Shown: positions 1 through 8,697, counted from the first letter of the stretch. The stretch is 64,000 nt of DNA from Schumannella luteola (GCF_013408685.1 NZ_JACBZY010000001.1:2852001-2916000); one strand, 5' to 3'. Numbers and translations are program-made. The notes: generated from the sequence alone by a model not told the origin.

Positions 1-1
1 C

Positions 2-622
2 CTCGGCGAGCTGCTGCCGGGCGGGGCGCTCACCGCGGGCTCGGGCTATGCGATCAGCGGATCGACCTCCCTCGCGCTCGCCCTGCTGCGCGCACCCAGC
101 CGGGCCGGCGCCTGGTGCGCGATCGTCGGCCTGCCCGACCTCGGGCTGGAGGCCGCCGCCGGGCTGGGGCTCGACCTCGACCGCGTCGTGCTGGTGCCGC
201 ATCCCGGCGAGCACTGGATGGCCGTGGTCTCGGCCCTCGTCGACGTCGTCTCGGTCGTGCTCGTGCGCCCTCCGCTGCGCGAGGGGCGCGCCCGCGTCGG
301 CGAGACGGCCGCGACCCGGCTCGCCTCGCGACTGCGTCAGCGCGAGGCCGTGCTGCTGGCGATGGACGACTGGCCGCGCGCCGAAGCGCGTCTCGCCGTG
401 ACCGACACGAGCTGGTCGGGGGTGGGCGCCGGCTTCGGCCATCTCAGCGGACGCCAGGTGACCGTCACCTCGGCAGCGCCGGCCTGGGCGGGTCGCGAGC
501 GATCACGGCGGCTCTGGCTGCCGGCGGCCGACGGCGGGATCACCCCGGTCACCGCCACCGCGGTGGCGGCGGCGTCGGGCGCACACGACGCCGCCCAGCC
601 GCGACTGCGCAGCGTCGGCTGA
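2..622 (+). CDS. imuA': ImuA'-like RecA-fold mutasome protein, 3' part only
   Basis: The 5' end lies before the window; 206 codons and the stop are visible. The frame opens with LLPGGALTAGSGYAISGSTS, which looks like a RecA-type fold in which the Walker A lysine is lost (SGSTS in place of a GKT/S core). Actinobacterial ImuA' has this kind of degenerate nucleotide site and works with ImuB and DnaE2 in SOS mutagenesis; that role is family knowledge. The identification rests on the residual fold and on imuB and dnaE2 lying downstream on the same strand. Oddly, it is separated from imuB by two reverse-strand genes instead of forming an operon with it. A generic RecA-like protein is the alternative. 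Confidence 0.7.
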   Translation, partial: LGELLPGGALTAGSGYAISGSTSLALALLRAPSRAGAWCAIVGLPDLGLEAAAGLGLDLDRVVLVPHPGEHWMAVVSALVDVVSVVLVRPPLREGRARVGETAATRLASRLRQREAVLLAMDDWPRAEARLAVTDTSWSGVGAGFGHLSGRQVTVTSAAPAWAGRERSRRLWLPAADGGITPVTATAVAAASGAHDAAQPRLRSVG

Positions 623-650
623 GGAACAGCGGCTCGCGGCGGCGGCGCGA

Positions 651-2138
651 TCAGCTCCAGCGCACCACCGGCGTGCCCGAGGTGAAGTCGACCAGCGGCG
701 ACTTCAGTGACGGTCCGAAGAGGATGCTGCAGGTTCCCGTCGCCGAGCCCTTCGTGCAGGTCGCCGTCGTGGTCACGCCGCCGATGTAGCCGCCGCGCAC
801 GACCAGCGGAGTGCTCGACGAGGAGGTCTCCGGCTGCAGGTTCGCGATCTTCGTCTGCGCATCGGCCGACAGGGTGCGGGTGATCGACCCCTCCTGCAGG
901 ATCGTGCCGTCGGAGAGCGGGCTCGTCAGGTCGAGGCCGCATCCCGCCGCGAAGTTCTTCGACGCGATGCAGGCGTCGACCGCCGTCGTCACCGCCGTGC
1001 GGAACGACTCCACGCCGTCATCGGTCAGCGACACCTTCACGTCGCGCAGCGTGTCGTAGGTGTCGTCGCCCGCGGCGATCAGCTTCTCGCCGTTCTCGAC
1101 CTGGAATCCCGCGACGTCGAGCGCCAGCGAGTAGGCCCCGGGGAAGAGCACCCAGGTGTCGCCCGTGGGCGCCTTCTGCTTGTTGAGCGTCACCGGCGCG
1201 CTCGTGAGCGAGCTCGGGTAGAGGGTGACGGTGCCGTTGGTGATGGTGAAAGCGCCGTCGCTGTCACGGCTGAGGCGGAACTCCTGGGTGACCGTCTCGG
1301 AGCCGATCGCGAACCTCGCCCGCACCTGCGGGAAGTACTTGCTGCCGGTGACCGTCGTGGTCGCCGTGCCGATCTTCCCGAGCTTGTTGGACTCCTTCAG
1401 CACCGCCGAGGTGAGCAGCGTGTCGTCGGCGGGCTTCTCGAGGAAGGTCAGCGCCTTCTTCGCGTCGCCGGCGCGCAGCGCGTCGAGGTAGCCGGTGACC
1501 TTTGCCGCCGGGTCGGCCGTCGCGGGACGGCTCGCGTTGATGCCCGCCACGATGCCGACGACGGCGCCGATCACGAGCACGAGGCCGCCCGCGACGATGC
1601 CGATGATCGCCCCGGTGCCGAGTCGGCGCTTGCGCGGCGGGGTCGGCGCGCTGTACTGCGGAGCGCCATAGGGAGGCTGGCCGGGCTGGGGCTGACCGGG
1701 CTGCTGCGGGGCGCCGTACTGGGGAGCGCCGTACTGCGGCGACTGGCCCTGCTGAGCGCCGTACTGGGGCTGCTGACCCTGCTGGGGAGCCCCGTACTGC
1801 GGCTGCCCCGGCTGCTGGTTCACCTGCGGCGCCGGGGCGGACTGACCGTACTGCGGCTGACCGGGCTGCTGCGGAGCGCCGTACTGCGGCTGGCCCGGCT
1901 GCGCGGGCTGGCCGCCCTGACGCTGGCCGAAGCGCAGCTGGGTCTCATCGGCATCCCCGTACTGAGGAGGTCCGGACGCCTCGGGTGCCGTCGAAGACGA
2001 CTGGTACTGCGCATAGGGCGACGGACCGGTCGTGCGCGGAGGGATCTGAGGCGCGGCATCGTCACTCTCACGACCTCCCGCACCGGAGGCCGGCGGCCTG
2101 GAGCGGTCGGCGGGATCCTGATCACGAGGGTCGGTCAT
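651..2138 (-). CDS. Single-pass membrane protein with Q/P/Y/G repeat N-terminus
   Basis: 495 residues, no assigned function. The N-terminal 75 residues are polar, and residues about 76-162 are low-complexity repeats of the type GQPQYGAPQQ. A basic RKRR precedes one membrane span (about 175-200), followed by an exported domain of about 290 residues. That layout gives a cytoplasmic disordered tail and an external C-terminus. The external part starts with a helical segment resembling NTF2/DUF4878-type lipoprotein domains (VTGYLDALRAGDAKKAL) and has two cysteine pairs (CIASKNFAAGC and CTKGSATGTC) that could form disulfides. Start ATG at 2138 follows a -10-like CAGGCT by about 7 bases. The gene is reverse to the flanking imuA' and imuB. 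Similar architectures are common in actinobacteria and are annotated as hypothetical. Confidence 0.85.
   Translation of the reverse strand: MTDPRDQDPADRSRPPASGAGGRESDDAAPQIPPRTTGPSPYAQYQSSSTAPEASGPPQYGDADETQLRFGQRQGGQPAQPGQPQYGAPQQPGQPQYGQSAPAPQVNQQPGQPQYGAPQQGQQPQYGAQQGQSPQYGAPQYGAPQQPGQPQPGQPPYGAPQYSAPTPPRKRRLGTGAIIGIVAGGLVLVIGAVVGIVAGINASRPATADPAAKVTGYLDALRAGDAKKALTFLEKPADDTLLTSAVLKESNKLGKIGTATTTVTGSKYFPQVRARFAIGSETVTQEFRLSRDSDGAFTITNGTVTLYPSSLTSAPVTLNKQKAPTGDTWVLFPGAYSLALDVAGFQVENGEKLIAAGDDTYDTLRDVKVSLTDDGVESFRTAVTTAVDACIASKNFAAGCGLDLTSPLSDGTILQEGSITRTLSADAQTKIANLQPETSSSSTPLVVRGGYIGGVTTTATCTKGSATGTCSILFGPSLKSPLVDFTSGTPVVRWS
1653..1913 (-). repeat. Degenerate in-gene repeat coding PQYGAPQQ-type units
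   Basis: Roughly 30-36 base imperfect repeats code for GQPQYGAPQQ, GQQPQYGAQQ, GQSPQYGAPQ and similar units (about residues 76-162 of the membrane protein). The unit number may vary between strains by slippage or recombination; that is inference. Confidence 0.8.
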
Positions 2139-2217
2139 GTGTCCAGCCTGGCACCTTTCTCAGGATCATGGCGACATCCGTCGCGCAGGGCGTCATCCCC
2201 GCATCCCGCCGCCCCGA

Positions 2218-2565
2218 TCAGTCGTCGAGAACGCAGAAGGTGTTGCCCTCGGGGTCGCGCAGAACCGTGTAGTCGGCGTCGTCCTCGTAGCGCCAGTCGT
2301 CGACGCGGGTCGCGCCGAGGGCGATCAGGCGTGCGATCTCCACCTCGGCGTCGTCGGGCTGCAGGTCGAGGTGATGCCGACGCGGCCTCTCGGAGGTGGC
2401 GAGCTGCAGGGCGAAGCGCGGCAGGGCCTCGCCGTCGCGCGGGATGAGCACGGTCCACTCGCCGTCGGATCCCGGCTTGACCTCGTAGTCGAGTGCGGCG
2501 GTCCAGAAGGCGACCGCCCGGCTCATGTCGGTGACGCCCCAGACGAAGGTCCTGATCTTCAGCAT
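2218..2565 (-). CDS. VOC (glyoxalase/bleomycin resistance fold) protein
   Basis: 115 residues, the normal size for a single-domain VOC protein. It begins MLKIRTFVWGVTDMSRAVAFW and ends DPEGNTFCVLDD, the conserved final beta strand of the family with a possible metal-ligand Glu. HHLDLQP near residue 64 carries the usual histidine. VOC proteins act as small-molecule lyases, dioxygenases or binding proteins; the substrate cannot be read from sequence. The ATG at 2565 was chosen because the domain starts there; an upstream extension would run through the imuB promoter. It is divergent from imuB with about 98 bases between the starts. Confidence 0.85.
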   Translation of the reverse strand: MLKIRTFVWGVTDMSRAVAFWTAALDYEVKPGSDGEWTVLIPRDGEALPRFALQLATSERPRRHHLDLQPDDAEVEIARLIALGATRVDDWRYEDDADYTVLRDPEGNTFCVLDD

Positions 2566-2629
2566 GGCGGCAGTCTGCAGGCCACCGCGGACATCGCCGG
2601 GGGCTCCCGGGGGCTGTGGAGAAACCGAG

Positions 2630-2658
2630 TTGACTGATTCGAATATGTGTTCGAATAT
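2630..2658 (+). promoter_or_regulatory. imuB promoter, TTGACT - 17 bp - GAATAT
   Basis: TTGACT at 2630-2635 is one base off the -35 consensus. Exactly 17 bases later GAATAT (2653-2658) can serve as a weak -10. The predicted start of transcription falls at or next to the imuB ATG at 2664, implying a leaderless mRNA. Confidence 0.6.
2639..2654. promoter_or_regulatory. LexA (SOS) box of imuB
   Basis: TCGAATATGTGTTCGA; on the other strand it reads TCGAAC-ACAT-ATTCGA. This fits the actinobacterial LexA operator TCGAAC-N4-GTTCGA with one mismatch. It lies between the -35 and -10 of imuB, where bound LexA would block polymerase. A further TTCGAATATGTGG half repeat follows directly. It could also affect the divergent VOC gene. 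Confidence 0.82.
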
Positions 2659-2663
2659 GTGGC

Positions 2664-4280
2664 ATGCGCTTCCGACCAGCCGGCTTCCTCGCCGAGCCCG
2701 ACACCGTCGATGACGGCGATCGGCTGCTCGTGCTCTGGGCGCCCGACTGGCCGGTGATCGCCCACGCCCGCGCCGAGCGCGTCTCCGAGAGCGCACCCGT
2801 CGCGCTGGTCGAGCGGGGCGAGGTGCTGGCCTGCTCGCGTGCCGCCCGTGACGAGGGCGTGCGGCGGGGGCTGCGGCAGCGCGAGGCGCAGTCGCGGTGC
2901 CCGGGGCTGCGGGTGCTGCGCTACGACTCCTCGCTGGATGCGCGCGCCTTCGAGCCGATCATCGCCGGGCTCGAGCAGCTGCTGCCGGCCGTGCACCCGA
3001 TCCGCCCCGGCATGCTCGCCGTGGCGGCGCGCGGGCCCGCCCGCTTCTACGGCGGCGAGAAGGCGGCGGCTCTCGCGCTGCTCGGCGCGCTGCGCGAGCT
3101 CGGCGTGGCCGACGGCCGTGCCGGCATCGCCGAGGGGCTGTTCGCCGCGACGCTCGCGGCGCGGTCGACACGCCCCGGCCAGCCGACGCTCGTCGTGCCG
3201 GAGGGCCGTTCGGCCGACTTCCTCGCACCGCTGCCGGTGCGTCTGCTCGAGTCGTCCGAGCTGGGTGTCCTGCTGCCGCGACTCGGTGTTCACGACCTGG
3301 GCTCCTTCGCGGCGCTGCAGCCGCACGACGTCGCGGCGCGCTTCGGCGCCGAGGGCGCCCGCCTGCACACTCTCGCGCGCGGACGGGATTCCCGCCCCGC
3401 GACGCCCCGCACGCCGCCGCGCGACGCCACGGCGGTGCTCGACTTCGAGCCCGCACTCGATCGGGTCGACCAGGTCGCCTTCGCCGTGCGCACCGCCGCC
3501 GATGAGATCGTCACCACGCTGCTCGAGCAGAAGCTCGTCTGCACCGCGCTGCGCATCGTGTTCGAGGGCGAGGAGGGCGAGCAGAGCGATCGGCTCTGGC
3601 TGCACCCCCGCTTCTTCCAGGCGACCGAGATCGTCGACCGGGTGCGCTGGCAGCTCAGCGGCGCGCTGCGCAGCGACGAGCGGCGTCACGACCCGGACGC
3701 GGCGGGAGAGCTGCGCAGCGCCGTCGCGCGCGTGCGCATCGAGCCCGAGACCGTCGACGCCGCGGGCAGTCACGAGCGCGGGCTGTTCGGCTCGGGCCCG
3801 GAGGAGGGCGTGCACTCGGGCCTGTCGCGGGTGCAGGGCCTGGTCGGGCACCGCGGGGTGCTGACCGCGACACCCACGGGCGGCCGCTCCCCCGGCGAAC
3901 GGCAGACCCCGGTCGCCTGGGGTGATCGCGCGGTCGTGACCCGCGATCGCGCGCGTCCCTGGCCGGGACGGCTGCCCGATCCCGCGCCGGCGACCGTCTA
4001 CGAGATGCCGCGCGAGCTGCGTGTGCAGGATGCGACGGGTCGCGAGGTCAGCGTGAGCGCACGCGGGGTGATCAGCGCGCCTCCCGCCGCTCTGGTCGCC
4101 CCGGGCGGGGAGCGACTCGACGTGAGCTCGTGGGCCGGCCCCTGGCCGCTCGACGAGCGCTGGTGGGATGCGCGCGCCGCCCGGCGCGCGCATCGCTTCC
4201 AGATGGTCGACGGGTCCGGCGGCGCCTGGCTGCTCGTGCTCGACGAACGCGGCTGGTGGGCGGAGGGGCGCTATGACTGA
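2664..4280 (+). CDS. imuB: ImuB, Y-family polymerase-like mutasome adaptor
   Basis: 538 residues. The N-terminal region (LLVLWAPDWPVIAHARA, about residue 22) matches the Y-family (IMS) domain. The acidic catalytic residues are missing: the DMDAF position reads APDWPV, and the SIDEAFLD position reads ARFYGGEKAAA. ImuB is known as a catalytically dead Y-family protein that links DnaE2 and ImuA' to the sliding clamp in SOS mutagenesis. The end of the domain (VLDFEPALDRVDQ onward) fits the little-finger region, followed by a long C-terminal tail. ATG at 2664 was chosen because the promoter and LexA box predict transcription starting there; a start nearer the LWAPDW motif remains possible. dnaE2 follows after one reverse gene. 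Confidence 0.9.
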   Translation: MRFRPAGFLAEPDTVDDGDRLLVLWAPDWPVIAHARAERVSESAPVALVERGEVLACSRAARDEGVRRGLRQREAQSRCPGLRVLRYDSSLDARAFEPIIAGLEQLLPAVHPIRPGMLAVAARGPARFYGGEKAAALALLGALRELGVADGRAGIAEGLFAATLAARSTRPGQPTLVVPEGRSADFLAPLPVRLLESSELGVLLPRLGVHDLGSFAALQPHDVAARFGAEGARLHTLARGRDSRPATPRTPPRDATAVLDFEPALDRVDQVAFAVRTAADEIVTTLLEQKLVCTALRIVFEGEEGEQSDRLWLHPRFFQATEIVDRVRWQLSGALRSDERRHDPDAAGELRSAVARVRIEPETVDAAGSHERGLFGSGPEEGVHSGLSRVQGLVGHRGVLTATPTGGRSPGERQTPVAWGDRAVVTRDRARPWPGRLPDPAPATVYEMPRELRVQDATGREVSVSARGVISAPPAALVAPGGERLDVSSWAGPWPLDERWWDARAARRAHRFQMVDGSGGAWLLVLDERGWWAEGRYD

Positions 4281-4356
4281 GCGGTCGATGCCCCTGACGA
4301 TGGGCGCTGTCGTGTGCGGCGCGAGCACAGCGGGTGCGGCACGCCCGGCCGCCGGA

Positions 4357-5034
4357 TCAGCCCAGTTCGCGCCGCAGGATCCAACGCGTCCGGCCGCCGC
4401 TGTGCGCGGTCGTCTCGGCGACGCGCTGGAAGCCGTGCTGCTCGAAGAGGCGCACGGTTCCGACGTAGCCGGAGATCACATCCACCCGTCCGCCGGCCGG
4501 TGCTGCGCCGGCACCTGCCGCTCCGCCGTCGGCACCGCCGGCGTTCTCGCTGCCACCCGCTGCGGACGTGGAGTCGAGATCGACGGGGTAGCCCTCGATC
4601 ACCTCGGCCCCGTGCGCCGCGGCGTGCGCGATGGCGCCGTCGAGCAGCGTGTGCATGACGCCGTGCCCGCGGAAGCCCGCACGCACGACGAAGCACACGG
4701 CCACCCAGGCGTCGCGCTCGTCGACGAAGGGGATCGTGCGCGAGTTCATCAGCCGGCGGTAGCTCGAGCGCGGCGCCACCGAGCACCAGCCCGCGACCTC
4801 GTCGTCGACATAGGCGAGCACCCCCGGCCCGGGTTCGGTCGCGCACTCGGCGCGCATGTACTCCGGCCGTTGGGTGTTCGACAGGCGGGCGTCGCGGTAG
4901 CTCATGCACCAGCACCCGCCGCCACCCGGCTTCTTCACGCCGACGACCTCGGCGAAGTCGTCGAAGCGGTGCACGGCCGAGTGCACCGTCAGCTCGGGCT
5001 CGTGGTCGGTGGGATACCTCGGTCGGCTCGCCAT
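4357..5034 (-). CDS. GNAT-family N-acetyltransferase
   Basis: 225 residues from ATG 5034. The acetyl-CoA loop is visible as RAGFRGHGVMHTLL (about 118-131), followed by a helix and the EGYPVD strand. Before it lies a conserved-looking CWCMSYRD (41-48). Residues about 158-184 are a Gly/Ala-rich insert (SAAGGSENAGGADGGAAGAG) with little sequence constraint. The substrate is unknown. An in-frame ATG at 5127 would add 31 residues made of seven-residue G/S/R repeats encoded by the 21-bp repeat; I prefer the shorter form because homologous sequence begins near residue 10. The gene lies reverse between imuB and dnaE2. Confidence 0.85.
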   Translation of the reverse strand: MASRPRYPTDHEPELTVHSAVHRFDDFAEVVGVKKPGGGGCWCMSYRDARLSNTQRPEYMRAECATEPGPGVLAYVDDEVAGWCSVAPRSSYRRLMNSRTIPFVDERDAWVAVCFVVRAGFRGHGVMHTLLDGAIAHAAAHGAEVIEGYPVDLDSTSAAGGSENAGGADGGAAGAGAAPAGGRVDVISGYVGTVRLFEQHGFQRVAETTAHSGGRTRWILRRELG

Positions 5035-5056
5035 GACCGGAGCGTAGACCGCGCCG

Positions 5057-5140
5057 CCGCCAGCCGAGCGGGATCCGCCGCCAGTCGAGCGGGTTCCACC
5101 GCCAATCGAGCGGGACACGCCGCCCATCGAACAGGTTCCA
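5057..5140. repeat. Four tandem 21-bp repeats upstream of dnaE2
   Basis: Four units begin at 5057, 5078, 5099 and 5120, each starting CCGCCA/C and containing TCGAGCGGG or TCGAACAGG cores. The period is a multiple of three, so they could be read as seven-residue repeats in an extended GNAT frame. They sit 20-100 bases before the dnaE2 start. Confidence 0.85.
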
Positions 5141-5159
5141 GCGACGGGGAGGCGCGCTG

Positions 5160-8100
5160 ATGGGCTGGAGCAATCCGCCGATCTCGTGGTCGGAGTTCGA
5201 ACGCGCCCTGTCGGATGTGCGGCGTCCGGCCGAGCAGCCGGCCGACGTCGACGGCGGCGACAGCCCCGCGTGGGGACCGAAGCGTCCGCGGTACCGCGTG
5301 CCCGAGACGGTCGTGCGCGCCGAGGATCCGCTGCCCTACGCCGAGCTGCACGCGCATTCGAGCTACAGCTTCCTCGACGGGGCGTCCGGTCCCGAGGAGC
5401 TGCTCGAAGAGGCCGAGCGGCTCGGACTGCACGCGCTCGCACTCACCGACCACGACGGCTTCTACGGCGTCGCCCGCTTCGCCGAGGCGGCGGAGCCGGA
5501 GCAGATCCAGACCAAGACCGTCTTCGGGGCCGAGCTCTCACTCGGGCTCTCCGGCCCGCAGAACGGCGAGGCCGACCCCGAGGGCAGCCATCTGCTCGTG
5601 CTCGCCCGCCGCGAGGGGGGCTACCACCGGCTCTCCTCCGCGATCACGGCCGCGCAGCTCGCCGGCGGGGAGAAGGGACGGCCGATCTACGACCTCGCCG
5701 ATCTGGCCCGTCGCGCGGAGGGGCACTGGGTCGTGCTGACAGGATGCCGCAAGGGCGCCGTGCGGCAGGCGCTCGAACGCGAGCTGCCGACCGCTCGGGT
5801 GCACGAGCAGCGCGGTGACGACTTCGCCTTCCCCGAGACCGTCGACGAGCTCGACCGGCTCGTCGACCTGTTCGGGGTGACGAACGTGGTGGTCGAGATC
5901 TTCGACCACGGGGAGCCTCTCGACAGCGAGCGCAACGACGTGCTGGCGGCGCTCGCCGCGCTGCGCGGGCTGCCGCTCATCGCGACCGGCAACGTGCACT
6001 ACGCCACCCCCGATCGGCATCACCTGGCCACCGCGGTCGCCGCTGTGCGCGCGCAACGCAGCCTCGACGAACTGGAGGGCTGGCTGCCGCCCTCGGGCGC
6101 GGCGCACCTGCGCAGCGGGCGCGAGATGCGCGCCCGCTTCTTCCGCTACCCCGGCGCTGTCGAGCGCACGGTCGAGCTCGCCGACGAGCTCGCCTTCGAG
6201 CTGCGCAGCGCTAAGCCCAAGCTGCCGAGACAGGAGGTTCCCGAGGGCTTCACGCCCATGTCGTGGCTGCGCAAGCTCGTCTGGGATGCGGTGCCGACCG
6301 TCTACCCCGACGCCGACGACGCCGTGCGCGATCGCATCGAGCGCGAGCTCGCCGTCATCGAGATGAAGGACTTCCCCGGCTACTTCCTCATCGTCCACGA
6401 GATCGTCGCCTTCGCCCGCGGCGAGGGCATCCTCTGCCAGGGCCGCGGCTCGGCCGCGAACTCGGCCGTCTGCTACCTGCTGAACATCACCGCCGTCGAC
6501 GCGATCTTCTACCAGCTGCCCTTCGAGCGCTTCCTCTCCAGCCTGCGCGACGAGGAGCCGGACATCGACGTCGACTTCGACTCGGATCGGCGCGAGGAGG
6601 TCATCCAGCACGTCTTCGACACCTACGGGCGCGAGCGAGCGGCGCAGGTCGCCAACGTCATCCAGTACCGGCCGAAGAACGCCGTGCGCGACATGGCGAA
6701 AGCTCTCGGGCACTCCCCCGGCCAGCAGGACGCCTGGTCGAAGCAGGTCGAGCGCTGGGGCGCGCAGCTCACGAGCGACGAGGGCAACGACATCCCGCAG
6801 CCGGTGATCGACCTCGCGGCGCAGCTGCTGAAGTTCCCGCGGCACCTCGGCATCCACTCCGGCGGCATGGTGCTGACCGAGCGTCCCGTCGGCGAGGTCG
6901 TGCCCATCGAGCACGCCCGTATGGAGAAGCGCACGGTCGTGCAGTGGGACAAAGACGACTGCGCCTGGATGGGGCTGGTCAAGTTCGATCTGCTCGGGCT
7001 CGGCATGCTGGCGGCGCTGCAGCACTGCTTCGACCTCATCCGCGCCGCCACCGGCGAGGACTGGACGCTGCAGACCCTGCCGAAAGAGGAGGCCGGCGTC
7101 TACGACATGCTCTGCCGAGCCGACTCGATCGGCGTGTTCCAGGTCGAGTCGCGCGCGCAGATGGGACTGCTGCCTCGCCTGCAGCCGCGCCGCTTCTACG
7201 ACCTCGTCGTGCAGATCGCGCTCGTGCGGCCCGGTCCGATCCAGGGCGGCGCCGTGCATCCCTTCGTGCGCCGCAAGCTCGGGCAGGAGCCGATCACCTA
7301 CCTGCACCCGAAGCTCGTCGGGCCGCTCGAGCGCACCCTCGGGGTGCCGGTGTTCCAGGAGCAGCTCATGCAGATGGCCGTCGCCGTCGGCGGCTGCACC
7401 GGCGAGGACGCCGACAAGCTGCGGCGGGCGATGGGATCCAAGCGCGGCCTGGAGAAGATCGACTCGCTCAAGGCGAAGCTCTACGAGGGCATGGCCGAGA
7501 ACGGACTCGTCGGCGAGGTGGCCGACGACATCTACGGCAAGATCCAGGCCTTCGCGAACTTCGGCTTCGCCGAGAGCCACAGCCTCAGCTTCGCCCTGCT
7601 CGTCTACGCCTCCTCGTGGATCAAGCTGCACTATCCGGCCGCCTTCCTCGCCGGGCTGCTGCGCTCGCAGCCGATGGGCTTCTACTCGGCGTCATCGCTC
7701 ACCGCCGACGCCCGCCGGCACGGGGTCACGGTGCGCCGACCCGACCTGCAGCGCTCCGGCTGGCAGGCGGAGGTCGAGCCGCTCGACGAGTCCGCGCCGA
7801 TCGCACCCGGGGGCGGTGGCGCGCATCCGCAGCCGGTCAGCGGGCGCGCGAGCTGCGCCGACCACGTCCAGCCGCTCGTCGAGGCCTTCGTCGCGGCGGC
7901 GCCGAACGAGGATGCCGCCCACCGCCGCGACGACCACCTCGCGGTACGCCTCGGGCTGGCCTCCGTCACGCGGATCGGCGACGCCGTCGCGAAGAAGATC
8001 GTCGCCGAGAGGGAGCGCGCGGGCGCCTACCGCGACATGGAAGACCTGGTGCGTCGCACCGGGCTCACGACACCGCAGCTCGAAGCGCTCGCCTCCGCCG

Positions 8101-8642
8101 GCGCGCTCGAGTGCTTCGGGCTGAGCCGCCGCTCGGCGCTCTGGCGGGCCGGCAGCGCCGCCCAGGACCGAGCCGAGTTCCTGCCCGACACGGTCGTGAC
8201 CGTGCAGCCGCCGCTGTTCCCCGACCCGACCGCCTTCGAGACGCTCGCCGCCGACCTCTGGGCGACCGGGGTCAGCGTCGACGACCACCCGCTGCGGCAT
8301 ATGAGACCCCGGCTCGACGAGCGGAGGGTGGTCACCTCCGCCGGGCTGCGCACCGGTGAGAGCGGGCGGCGCATCGAGGTCGCCGGCGTCGTCACCCACC
8401 GGCAGCGACCCGCGACCGCGAGCGGCATCACCTTCCTCAATCTCGAAGACGAGACCGGACTGACCAACGTGATCGTCTCGATGGGGGTCTGGGGGCGCTT
8501 CCGCCGAGTCGTGCGCGACTCCCCTGCACTCATCGTGCGCGGCATGCTCGAACGCAGCAGCGAAGGCGTCACGAACGTGCTCGCCGACCACATCGAGCCA
8601 CTGCGACTCGACGTGAAGCACCGCAGTCGGGACTTCCAGTGA
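5160..8642 (+). CDS. dnaE2: Error-prone DNA polymerase III alpha subunit DnaE2
   Basis: 1160 residues, the DnaE2 size class. A PHP domain begins near residue 60 (AELHAHSSYSFLDGAS, ALTDHDG). The polymerase core has CQGRGSAANSAV and the catalytic aspartates in EPDIDVDFDSDRR (about 465-477). It then shows GVFQVESRAQM, FQEQLMQMA, tandem HhH segments (LASVTRIGDAVAKKI) and an OB-fold (ITFLNLEDETGLTNVIV). DnaE2 performs translesion synthesis with ImuA' and ImuB after SOS induction. ATG 5160 has a good ribosome site, GGGGAGG at 5146-5152. No consensus LexA box is visible in the upstream 120 bases, unlike imuB. Residues about 880-915 are a low-complexity variable loop. Confidence 0.95.
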   Translation: MGWSNPPISWSEFERALSDVRRPAEQPADVDGGDSPAWGPKRPRYRVPETVVRAEDPLPYAELHAHSSYSFLDGASGPEELLEEAERLGLHALALTDHDGFYGVARFAEAAEPEQIQTKTVFGAELSLGLSGPQNGEADPEGSHLLVLARREGGYHRLSSAITAAQLAGGEKGRPIYDLADLARRAEGHWVVLTGCRKGAVRQALERELPTARVHEQRGDDFAFPETVDELDRLVDLFGVTNVVVEIFDHGEPLDSERNDVLAALAALRGLPLIATGNVHYATPDRHHLATAVAAVRAQRSLDELEGWLPPSGAAHLRSGREMRARFFRYPGAVERTVELADELAFELRSAKPKLPRQEVPEGFTPMSWLRKLVWDAVPTVYPDADDAVRDRIERELAVIEMKDFPGYFLIVHEIVAFARGEGILCQGRGSAANSAVCYLLNITAVDAIFYQLPFERFLSSLRDEEPDIDVDFDSDRREEVIQHVFDTYGRERAAQVANVIQYRPKNAVRDMAKALGHSPGQQDAWSKQVERWGAQLTSDEGNDIPQPVIDLAAQLLKFPRHLGIHSGGMVLTERPVGEVVPIEHARMEKRTVVQWDKDDCAWMGLVKFDLLGLGMLAALQHCFDLIRAATGEDWTLQTLPKEEAGVYDMLCRADSIGVFQVESRAQMGLLPRLQPRRFYDLVVQIALVRPGPIQGGAVHPFVRRKLGQEPITYLHPKLVGPLERTLGVPVFQEQLMQMAVAVGGCTGEDADKLRRAMGSKRGLEKIDSLKAKLYEGMAENGLVGEVADDIYGKIQAFANFGFAESHSLSFALLVYASSWIKLHYPAAFLAGLLRSQPMGFYSASSLTADARRHGVTVRRPDLQRSGWQAEVEPLDESAPIAPGGGGAHPQPVSGRASCADHVQPLVEAFVAAAPNEDAAHRRDDHLAVRLGLASVTRIGDAVAKKIVAERERAGAYRDMEDLVRRTGLTTPQLEALASAGALECFGLSRRSALWRAGSAAQDRAEFLPDTVVTVQPPLFPDPTAFETLAADLWATGVSVDDHPLRHMRPRLDERRVVTSAGLRTGESGRRIEVAGVVTHRQRPATASGITFLNLEDETGLTNVIVSMGVWGRFRRVVRDSPALIVRGMLERSSEGVTNVLADHIEPLRLDVKHRSRDFQ

Positions 8643-8697
8643 GCCGCGTGGATGCACGACGGCGAGCGAGCGGGTCTGCGGATGGAAGGATCGAGGG

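Noticed and set aside
5034-5127. Longer GNAT start at 5127
   Set aside because: It adds only seven-residue G/S/R repeats, and no homology-like sequence is seen there. Left as an alternative.
5125-5140. LexA box before dnaE2
   Set aside because: TCGAACAGGTTCCA has a spacing two bases too short for TCGAAC-N4-GTTCGA and is part of the 21-bp repeat. Kept only as a speculative point.
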